The position numbers and the translations under genes were made by a program. A DNA stretch of 64,000 nt from Psoroptes ovis (lineage: Eukaryota > Arthropoda > Arachnida > Sarcoptiformes > Psoroptidae): the NCBI GenBank assembly GCA_002943765.1, contig PQWQ01000001.1, positions 2,949,501 through 3,013,500 of the forward strand, given 5' to 3'. Positions 24,101 through 33,625 of the stretch are shown piece by piece; position 1 is the stretch's first letter; every line of letters starts with the position of its first letter. The notes beneath the pieces are model-generated. The model made no database searches. It had not been told where the DNA came from and saw only the letters and a list, made by a program, of their open reading frames with translations.

Positions 24101-27100
24101 CCAACAATTTCATTTACAAAATAATTCAATTCAAATACATTAATTAATATATGAATAAATAATGTATATTGAATTGTTAGAGATTAAATTATCTGAAAAT
24201 CGTTTCTTAAGAATCGTTTCGAGAGAATCGAAAATGTATTTAAACAATTAAACAACAAAAACAAAAACAATTAATATTTATACATTATTACAATATAATA
24301 ATTTGATCAATGTAAAAAACACACAAGTTATTACTTATTTATTAAATGTTGAATATTTGTCTTCAAATGGATTATTGAAAAAACCAATCAAGAGATTTTC
24401 GATGGTTTTACATCCACAGACACACACACTCACAAACACACAAAAAGCAAATTGACATAAGTAAAGCCTATTTTTTTTCTTTTTTTTTGATTTTCATTAA
24501 TATTGAAACACTGTATGTTTATGTTTGTGTATGTATTTTCAAAATTACAAAGACATTTCCAAGAAATATTGGCGATAAATAAACGATAGAATTGAAATAG
24601 TGAAAGAAAAAACTCCAAATCATCGAAATTTTTCGAACAAATTCATTAGAAATAAATAAGAACCTAAATTCTTCAATTCTTCAAACAACAATTCGCAACT
24701 AATTCAAGAATTAATCACATTTGAATCAAGGTCGATTAGATTATTTGTATGTTTGTGTAGCACAATAATCACATGATTTGAATGAACAATTGCAAAAAAC
24801 AAAAGTAGATAAGAACCAGAGAATTAGTCGGGGAGAAAAAGTTCATAAAATTATACGCAAGCGCTTTCATACAAACATTAATTCATCTAATTTTAGGGGT
24901 TCAAATTTCAATATAAAAAAAACGAGAAAAAAAGGTCACACGCGATGCAAATTTACGGAAAAAAGGGTTAACCTTGGCCTATACACACATACATACACAT
25001 ACGATGAACACAAGACAAAACAAAATTTTTTAAAAATTTAAAATTTAGTCAACACACGCACACACACATGCTTCAATCGTTGAAAAGGTCCATTGATCGG
25101 TTGTTGAGCTCTGCTGTGTGTGCATATGTTTTCTTATCAGGCCTAGAAGCTTGCACAAATTTCTAAGGTCCATACCTTTTCTTGTCATTGATCAATGAAC
25201 CTAATAAAACAAACATTCACTCGCTAAAATAGAGAGAAACGAACAAAAAACTTTTGGTTAAAAAATAACCCAAAAGGGGTAACAAAAGGGTCATTGATGA
25301 CGATTATTCATATAGAAAATGAATACAATCGAATTGCACCAACGATTTGATCAAATAAAAAAAAATCTTTTACTTTTTGAAATGTCAATAAAAAGGAATA
25401 TGAATAAACTTTGTTTCTATCAAAGTAGCAAAACTATCGCGTGTCATTCGTCAATATTAATAAATTGCATTTTCAAATGCATGTCAGTTGGATATCAAAT
25501 AATGGAAAAATTTTGAAAAAAATATGTCAGTCAGTCAGCCAGTCATAGCCGTAACCTCTCCACCTCTCACATACAAACACAAATCAAACCTTAGGTATAG
25601 TCTTGGCGAAAAAAATTGGTCGTATTTGGTACCTTTGAAGATGGGGAAAAACCTTGACAATTTCAGGGGAAATTATTAAGGTTATTAAAAAAACCTAAGC
25701 CTTTTCAAATAAAAGAAACGAAAACCCCTTAAAGTCTCCGCGTAATATTCAAAATGAAAGTAAAATTTCTCTAAATTCAAGAAAATATTACCTTAATACC
25801 TTATATTAGTACCTTGTGGTCACAAAAATGTCATCATCGCTTGATCACTGAAGGTTATGTTTTTATGGCATTATTTTGAATATTTTAAACATTTCAAGAA
25901 TCTTTAAACGAAACATATCGTTCAATGTACACTACCAATCAAGCGAAGAGCACCGAAAATAAAACCCTTAACCAATACCTTATTGAAAATACTCTTGAAA
26001 CCAAAGCAAAAAATCACAAATGCAATCATCAAACAACACCAACACATATTTGACTGATAAATGTTCAATGTGGTGTGGTATGATATTGTTGATGATCATC
26101 ATCATTGATGGTACTTTCTTCAAGGTTTCATATATGAATATGAATTAATAAGAAGAAATGGCAAAAATCTTAGAAAAAAAATGGAAAAGATTCAAAGATA
26201 TTTATGCTTCAAGGCAAATATTTGAGAAGAAACGATAAACAACGCAACATGTTGTGTACATATTTGTCATTCATTTCATTTCAATATGGTAAAATACAAC
26301 ATTTAACACACAAACACAGTGATCACACAATGTGGTATCGAAAAGATTAAATATTTTTATTTCATTTTTTTCAATTTTCTTGAAATGATGAACACAACTT
26401 GTAAACACACAAACAAATACATACCACAGATTCATAAAAATAGCATTAAAAAAGCTTTAGCATAGAGATGATACAGGGTCATTAAGGCCTTTATGATTCG
26501 CAAATCTTATGGCATGGTATAATCATAACGAGTTATGGCAAAATGTAATTTTTTCATCTTCAAATTCCAAAATTCAAGCTCAAATCCTATTGCTTTATTG
26601 ATTGATATTGTCATATACAATACCTTTTGAAGTTATTTCGTTATTTCGCATTTTTTTTTGTTTTTTCGATTCTAGGTAAATTGACAAAAATTCAAAAGAA
26701 TTTACATGCCCAAAAATTGTAACAAAAATGTAAAAAATTCTTATGAATTAGAATAAATTAAATAATGAATTTCAGAGTGAAACTAAATGAATTAATTATG
26801 TTCATATTCTCGGGTAAATATTGATTTTTTTTTGAAATTCAATTTAATAATTTAAAAATTGAAAATACTCTCAATTTTTAAAATAAATATTACTATTTTT
26901 TATTTATTCATTCACAATTTACAATTGGACAATTTTTTTTACCATTACAAATTCCAATCGAAAAAAATGAATTTAAAAATTTTCTGGAAACATTGAACAA
27001 ATACGTGTATATATTTTGTATGATACACAAAATATATGCACGCTTTGTATATATTTTGTAAATGGTTAGGAAATGATCATCATCAAAGCTAATAAATGAA

Positions 27101-28009
27101 CATACACACACACACACAAATGAAAAAGATGATGACCTTCAAAATAAGAATAAAGGAAAATAAAAAATTCTCAAAACTTTGAGGGTATTCAATTCAATTC
27201 AATACATAAGGATGAATACATAAAATAAATAAGCATACACATATCAACCACACAAATAGCACTTTCATATCCATACAAATATCTTTGTTTTCTTATTCAT
27301 TTCTTCATTATTGAATCAGAAAACTTTACAAACTTTTTTTTCTTTTATCACCACCACCAACCATATTCAATCATTTGACATAACCTTGAATCGCGAGGGA
27401 ACCTTATTTCGATTTTCTTCTATATATATAATAAGATATAAGTGAAACTTATATATATGAAACATATCGGTATGTAAGAAAAAAATAAGCACACAACATG
27501 GCACACTGAAATCAATCGAAATCTGGTTTTTTATTTCATTTCAAAATAATTCATTGGTATTGTATTAGTAATACTATCACACAGCAGCATACAAAGTGTA
27601 AAGTTCAAGTTTAAATGTTTTTTTCTTCGTTTTTTTTCTGGGGTATTTTTATACGAAGACACAGTAACCCAAATTAATGGCCATAGGAAAAATTACGTCA
27701 AGTCTCAGTGAAAAAAATTGAAAAGATTTGAATATTGAATGAGTCATTGGAGATATTTAGCTTTCATGCAGTTTTCTTAAGAAAAATTCAAAAAATATAC
27801 GATTTGCTTAAATTAACTTTTAAAAATAAAATTTTAACCTTAAATTAGCCACTAAACTAATTTACTGTTAATTTTTTGAAAATTTTTTTCTTTTTTGCTT
27901 AAATTAATTTTGAAATGTCATTTTAAAATTGATGATTTTGAAAATGAATGCTTGGAAAAGGCTCTTCAAGCTTGGAAAATTGGGAAAAAAATAAAAATAA
28001 ACAACTTAC

Positions 28010-29546
28010 ATGTTGAACCACCAAAATCACTATACGATGATGATGTCGGTGATGCAACCATACTATTATTATTCGGCGTTGTTGGCATATGATTAAGAAG
28101 TTGTTGTTGTTGTTGCTGTGATATCAAACTAACACCATTTAATGTAGTTGTTGTTGTTGCCGCTGCTGTTGTGGCCATCATAGTTGATGATGGTGATGTT
28201 GGTGTTAGCGTATCAATATTAAAATGTTGCTGTTGTTGTTGATTATAATGATTACCAAATGCTTCATCATGTTGTCTTTTAAGACCTGCGGTTGTTGCTG
28301 GTGAATTATTATTATTATTTATAATTGAAAAATGTCCATTCATCGTTGTAGATGATGAAGATAATGGTGTTGCTGTTGTTGTTGTAGTCGATATTAATGG
28401 TATCGTTGTTGATGATGGTGATGGCAAAGATTTTGGTGATGATGAGGACGCTATCGATGACAATGATGATGATGGGGATGTTATCAACAATGTCGATGAT
28501 GATAATGATAATGGAGGTGATTGAGAATTGCGTTGATAATATTGATGATTTTTAGTCAATAATAATGGTGGTGGACGACAATCATCATCTAAATTTGTAG
28601 TGATCGATGGTGTAGTTGTTTGTAACATGATTGGTGATGATGTTGCCGATGATTTTGTTCTCAATGTCAAAGGCATCAAATGATTATTGGTGTTAGTGTT
28701 ATTATTAATATTATTATAATGACCAGATGTATGATGATCCTGAGATTCTTTATTTTTTTGTAAATTGGATAAATTTTTTATACCACCATTGGCTGTTGTA
28801 ACCAGAAGCTGTTGTTGTTGTTGTCCTTTTACCATTGTTGAACGATACAACGAGAGATCTTTGATATTTGTTATTGAATTATTATTATTACTATTGGCGT
28901 TAGTAATACCATTCAAGTGTGATAATTTTGTCGATCTTATTCCATTGATCATATTGTTATTATTATTATTTGTATTATAATTATCGATATTTGTTGTTGT
29001 AGTCATATTATCATTATTGTTAATATTATTATTACCGTTGATATTATTAGGACTACTCGTACCATTAACAGCCATACAAACTAAATCAGCTGTACAAGGA
29101 CTCGGTACACGTGGTTCTAATTTAATTTGCACTTGTGGTGAACTAGTCGGTGTTGTCACTATGGCAGTTGATGTTGTTGTTGGTGTAGCTGTCGATGATA
29201 ATGATGATGTTGAATTTATATTTTTATTATTACGATTTAAAACATTCAAATTATTATTATTAGCATTTAAAAATTTCATAGTAAAATTTATTGATTTGTT
29301 GGTGTTATTATTATTATTATCATGATTCAAATAATTATGATTATTATTTGTCAATGATAATGGTGATGATGATGTTGTTGTTGATCCGTTCAAATTTGTC
29401 GATGATGGTGATTCACCTGATATTGTTCCTCGTTGTTGATGTGGCAAATGCTGATGATGATGTGAATGATGATGTACATTAGTATTGACAATATTTGTAG
29501 CACCAGCGGTCTTAATGTCCATCATTTGGACCACTGATGTTGACAT
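28010..29546 (-). CDS. EcR: Ecdysone receptor, A-like N-terminal exon
   Basis: The frame starts at ATG 29546, with an in-frame TAA two codons upstream. It ends at a strong donor (exon end 28010, then GTAAGT) after 512 codons plus one base. This phase fits the common acceptor at 7940 (T+GC gives Cys) and yields a 925-residue receptor with its DNA-binding domain beginning near residue 550. The exon is His-, Asn-, Ser-, Thr- and Gln-rich. IKLEP at residues 141-145 matches the IKIEP box recalled from Drosophila EcR-A and fits a sumoylation consensus. The basic LKRQHDEAF and the SPTSSSYSDFGG end are further weak parallels to the A region. It lies farthest upstream, as the A exon does in insects. 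Repeat-rich coding sequence makes homology searching difficult. A-type identity is inferred; membership in EcR rests on strand, phase and motif. Confidence 0.72.
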
Positions 29547-30189
29547 GATTTATTTTATCTTTTCAAAAATAAAATTTGTGTAAATTTTATTATTTATTTT
29601 TCAAAAAGGAAATGGCACAAATTTTGACAAATTGTTTTTTTCAATTCAAAAAATACAGCACACAATATCTATGGATGTTTTAGTTTTTTTTTTGAATTGA
29701 ATTCAAAAAAATTTTCAATTTCATAAAATTTCCAAAAGATTTAATAAAAATGGAAATTTACTCATGAAAATTGTTTCATTTCATCATACAATTTTCCATA
29801 TAAAAAAAATTAATTGTTGACCTTGATTAAAATTATTTAATTGAAACAATTAATCACCACAATTATCAATTATTAATCATTGTTTTTATAAATTTATTAC
29901 ACACAAAAATCACTTTACAATCACAAATATGTTTATTAAATTCAATGATTTAATTTGGGATGCATTTGATATAAAATATTATTTCTCACAAAAACTGTAA
30001 CCCAATAAAAAATGAAACACGACCAGCCAAATTGATACAATCGATTGATTTATTGAATGAAATTGTCGACAAAATATTAATATTATGATGTCAAATTTGT
30101 AGTAAATCAAAATCGAATAAATGATTATAGTAACGACAGGGCAGATTTTTCATAAAATTTTTGGTTTAATTTACACAAATTTTTAAAAC
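29547..30189 (-). promoter_or_regulatory. EcR: 5' leader / upstream region of EcR A-like exon
   Basis: The DNA upstream of the A-like start codon is AT-rich and non-coding. It contains TGACCTTGA at 29818-29826, whose reverse complement TCAAGGTCA is a perfect extended nuclear-receptor monomer site (FTZ-F1 type, YCAAGGYCR). No TATA box or initiator was placed with confidence. Whether transcription starts here or beyond the retrotransposon is unknown. Confidence 0.35.
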
Positions 30190-33100
30190 AATTATTGTAC
30201 AAAATAATGTTTTTGCTTGCCTTTGAGCAAAACTGAAAACCGATTTATATATGGTTGCTTTCCAACCAAAATGAGGATGACAACTCATCTGCCAAACGCG
30301 CTCAACCAATGAGCTTCTTTCTATGTCAACTTGCGCGGCTGACCTGAGGGCGCTGCACCTCCCCCCCAGGTCCTGATTTTAATCTGGGCCGACCACGACC
30401 ACGAATCTTCTCTTGCGCCATTCGTCCATCGCCCAGCCATTTTTTCACATGATTTCGATGTACCAACTTCAAGTTTCCGGAGTCATCCTTAATTTCCACA
30501 TTGGTACCGATAATTTTCGCCACTCGGAACGGGCCTTTCCATTTTTGGTTCAACTTCTTCGACGAACCCAATGTTTGTTTCAACGAATGCCATAATACGT
30601 GATCTCCAACCTTGATTTCTTCCAGCCGATTTCTTTTATCGTATTGTTGCTTCTGATGCTCCTTTTCTACCAAATTATTTCTATCGATGGCTTCATATAT
30701 TTCTAACGGGTCTATTCTTTCTTCAAGTAATTTGTATTTTCGGTCCAATACCGAAACTTTGTCTCGATTAAACATTGCTTTGAACGGAGATACCTTTGTC
30801 ACATGATGAACCGAACCATTATAGACGTTTACCAAATTTTGTAAATGTTCGTCCCATTCTGAAATATTCAATACTGTGGTTCTAATCATTTGTTCCAGAG
30901 TGCGAATCACCCTTTCAACCATACCATTTGTTTGATGATGAGCCACTGATGCAAAACGTAATTCAATACCAGTCTCTTTCGTGAAACATTTGAATTTTGC
31001 ACTTTCAAATTGAGAACCCTTATCGCATACTATCGTTTCCGGCCAACCAAGTGATTCGAATTTTACTTTTAGCCAATCTATAACACTTTCTGCTTTAACA
31101 TCAGCCATTGCATGCGCCGCCAAAAATCGAGAACGATAGTCCTGTAGAACCAATATGTATCGGTTACCATTACGTGTTTTTTCCAAAGGACCACAAATAT
31201 CCAAGCCCAATTTCTGCCAGTTAATTTTCGGTATTTGTTGTTCCACCATCGGGAGACGTGTTGGTTCCCAATCATCTTTGAATTTTGCACATCGTTCACA
31301 TTTTCTAAGGAACATTTGTAAATCTTTGCGCCAACTCGGCCACCAGAATCGTTTCCTTAATTCTTCTTGATTCTTGAACATTCCACAGTGGCCATTATTA
31401 TGAATCGATTCCAATATTTCTGCTTGTTCTGCGTAATCACGTATATATAACCGTTTAATATTTCCATCTGTTTTAAACCATCTACCATTAATCAGCATAA
31501 AATTTTTTCGATCCTTCTCTATTATTTCGTCCAACGGCTCTTGTAGCTCGTGGTTCATTAAATTCAGTTGCATTCGACTCAATGTGTCTGCCAAAACATT
31601 ATCAGTACCTTTAATATAATCGATGCCTTCAATGTCATATTCCATTAACTTCATAACCATTCGTCCCAAACGACCCGAACAGTCGGCTTTCGACAATAAC
31701 CACTTTAACGGTTTATGGTCCGTTTCAATTAACGACTTGCGACCCAACAAATAATATCTCCAATGCTTAATAGCTTCCAGGATGGCCGTTGCCTCTTTAT
31801 CATAAGTAGCATACTTTCTTTGCGTTCCTGTAAACATTCTCGAGAAGAAATCCACTGGCACTTTTTGCCCATTTCTCATCTGCGATAACGTGGCACCATA
31901 ACCTAAATCTGACGCATCGGTAGTCACAATAAATTGTTGCGACGGATCTGGTATATTCACCGTTTCGTTTTCCGATACCATTTTTTGGATCAATAGGAAT
32001 GCCGTTTCTTCTTCTTGGCCCCATTCGAATTGTTTCTTTTTGGCACAGTTGTACAACGGGCTCGCCATTTGAGCAAAATTCTTTATCAAATCACGATAAA
32101 ATCCGGCCATACCAACAAATGTCAAAACTTCTTTTTGGTTCTTGGGTCTCGGGAACTGCAATATTTTCATTTGATTTTCTGTTATGATTGATCTTTTACC
32201 ATCAGCCAATCTAAGACCCAAATAATTCACTTCTTTTACACCAAATGAACATTTTTCTGCATTCAAACGTAAATTCTCCTTTTTTAGGATCGATAACACT
32301 TCTCGTAAATGTTCTGCATGTTCTTCTTCTGACTTACTGAATATTAAGATATCGTCCAAATAACATTCTACGAACGATAAATGACCCAGAATCAAATTCA
32401 TTAATCGTTGAAACGTCTGAGGTGCTGCGGACAGTCCGAATGGCATTCTAGTAAATTGATACAATCTATTGCCAAAAGCGAAAGCAGTGTATTTCTTAGC
32501 TCGTTGATCCATTTCGATTTGATAATACCCGGACTTTAAATCCAATTTTGAAAAAATCTTTGCTCCAGCTAGTTTCGATACAATTACTTTAATTGCCGGC
32601 ATCGGGAAAGCGTCCATTCGCGTTATTTTATTTAGGTCTCGATAGTCAATAGCCATTCTAATTGACCCATCTTTCTTATGAATCGGAACAATTCTCGATC
32701 TGAAATTACTATTAGATTCCTCGATTATACCATTGCTTAATAGTTTCGTAATATGTTCGGCCAACTGTGACTTCCAATTATGAGGGATATTTTGGACTTT
32801 GTGACAAATAATTTTATCTTCCGTTAATACAATATTATGACGGATTCGACCATTCTTTCCGATACCAGAAAATAAATCTTTGAAACCATATAGAACATTA
32901 TTTAAATCTTTAAGATTACTCGTGCTCACCATATTGTTGCATTCAACTGGTGCACCATTGCAAATAATTCTTCGATTCTTCAACATTTCTACTTGGAAAC
33001 TATCGATGACATCCATTCCAATAATAACGTCATATGTCAAATCTTCCAGAACAATAAACTTCATCCAATCGGTCTTACCATTTATAGATAGATGGAGCTT

Positions 33101-33625
33101 AGCTCTCCCAAGACTTCTGACCTCACTTCGATCGCCCAATACAACCGATAACTGACATGGCTCCAAGCCAATCTTTAAACTTTTAATAGACTTCCATGAA
33201 ATAAAGGAATTCAATGCGCCAGTATCGAATAAAGCATTGAAGGCTTGACCATTAATTTGCACTTTAAATGTGACTAACTTTTTGGTAGGACCAACGAGTC
33301 CAGTACTCGTACAACCAGTTGATAATTCATTGCGACTTTCTGTGTTCGTACGTTCCATATGCCGTGTTGACCAATGATTTCTTAAGCAACAATCGCACCT
33401 TATTTCTTTATGTTTCGTAAAACGTCTTCTATTCTCCATAGGACTCGACATACCATTTAACGAAGAACGAACGTTTCGCTCACCAATTTTACATTTGAAA
33501 TTTCCATTGACACGCTCCATTTTTCGCGTTGTCTTTACATTCATATTGTGACCAGCTGTTTTTTTATAATATGTTTGATTCGTCATACCATTGTGAAGCG
33601 TGCGACCAAATTTTAAAATTGTTCA
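30190..33625 (-). mobile_element. Ty3/Gypsy-type LTR retrotransposon, pol only
   Basis: A GC-richer block of about 3.4 kb stands out from its AT-rich surroundings and carries one long pol frame on the minus strand. Read on that strand, a purine tract GGGGGGGAGG ends at 30358 and is followed by TGCAGCGCC, the expected polypurine-tract and 3' LTR junction. Beyond it, ATATATAAATCGG near 30240 resembles an LTR TATA box. I could not find a matching 5' LTR to the right of 33625, nor a gag gene. The left edge given is a guess, because the LTR end could not be fixed. Confidence 0.75.
30326..33586 (-). CDS. pol: Retrotransposon Pol polyprotein (protease, RT, RNase H, integrase)
   Basis: An uninterrupted 1086-codon frame encodes the enzymes for copying RNA into DNA and integrating it. 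The aspartic protease motif LFDTGA is at residues 119-124. The reverse transcriptase has KLDLKSGYYQIEM and YLDD, and RNase H has TTDASDLGYGATLSQ. The integrase has an HX3H/CX2C zinc finger (HNNGH, CERC) and a complete D,D35E triad (LDICGP, VCDKGSQF, NGMVERV). The C-terminal part carries WKGPFRVAKI and a basic tail. The domain order is that of Ty3/Gypsy. The frame remains open 13 codons above ATG 33586, up to a stop at 33623-33625, so the true start is unclear. No gag precedes it. Intact motifs suggest a young copy, or a frame preserved by selection. It lies upstream of EcR on the same strand. Confidence 0.93.
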   Translation of the reverse strand: MTNQTYYKKTAGHNMNVKTTRKMERVNGNFKCKIGERNVRSSLNGMSSPMENRRRFTKHKEIRCDCCLRNHWSTRHMERTNTESRNELSTGCTSTGLVGPTKKLVTFKVQINGQAFNALFDTGALNSFISWKSIKSLKIGLEPCQLSVVLGDRSEVRSLGRAKLHLSINGKTDWMKFIVLEDLTYDVIIGMDVIDSFQVEMLKNRRIICNGAPVECNNMVSTSNLKDLNNVLYGFKDLFSGIGKNGRIRHNIVLTEDKIICHKVQNIPHNWKSQLAEHITKLLSNGIIEESNSNFRSRIVPIHKKDGSIRMAIDYRDLNKITRMDAFPMPAIKVIVSKLAGAKIFSKLDLKSGYYQIEMDQRAKKYTAFAFGNRLYQFTRMPFGLSAAPQTFQRLMNLILGHLSFVECYLDDILIFSKSEEEHAEHLREVLSILKKENLRLNAEKCSFGVKEVNYLGLRLADGKRSIITENQMKILQFPRPKNQKEVLTFVGMAGFYRDLIKNFAQMASPLYNCAKKKQFEWGQEEETAFLLIQKMVSENETVNIPDPSQQFIVTTDASDLGYGATLSQMRNGQKVPVDFFSRMFTGTQRKYATYDKEATAILEAIKHWRYYLLGRKSLIETDHKPLKWLLSKADCSGRLGRMVMKLMEYDIEGIDYIKGTDNVLADTLSRMQLNLMNHELQEPLDEIIEKDRKNFMLINGRWFKTDGNIKRLYIRDYAEQAEILESIHNNGHCGMFKNQEELRKRFWWPSWRKDLQMFLRKCERCAKFKDDWEPTRLPMVEQQIPKINWQKLGLDICGPLEKTRNGNRYILVLQDYRSRFLAAHAMADVKAESVIDWLKVKFESLGWPETIVCDKGSQFESAKFKCFTKETGIELRFASVAHHQTNGMVERVIRTLEQMIRTTVLNISEWDEHLQNLVNVYNGSVHHVTKVSPFKAMFNRDKVSVLDRKYKLLEERIDPLEIYEAIDRNNLVEKEHQKQQYDKRNRLEEIKVGDHVLWHSLKQTLGSSKKLNQKWKGPFRVAKIIGTNVEIKDDSGNLKLVHRNHVKKWLGDGRMAQEKIRGRGRPRLKSGPGGEVQRPQVSRAS

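Larger units (their letters stand above)
14696..28009 (-). other. EcR: 13.3-kb EcR intron / alternative promoter region
   Basis: This interval separates the B-like exon from the A-like exon. The segment around 15150-15500, just upstream of the B-like exon, is less AT-rich than its surroundings and could hold a B-type promoter; this is inferred from position only. Other contents are microsatellites (CAT run at 20322-20348, CA run at 27105-27118), clusters of short CCCTTAAC-like strings near 18.7 and 25.7-26.0 kb, and a comparatively GC-rich patch at 20950-21140. No confirmed gene was found. Confidence 0.55.

Noticed and set aside
28765..29482. Leucine- and isoleucine-rich plus-strand frames opposite the EcR A-like exon
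   Set aside because: They are antisense readings of the Asn/Thr/His-coding triplet repeats of the minus-strand exon.
30413..33155. Several plus-strand frames of 60 to 91 codons
   Set aside because: All are antisense or frame-shifted shadows of the retrotransposon pol frame.
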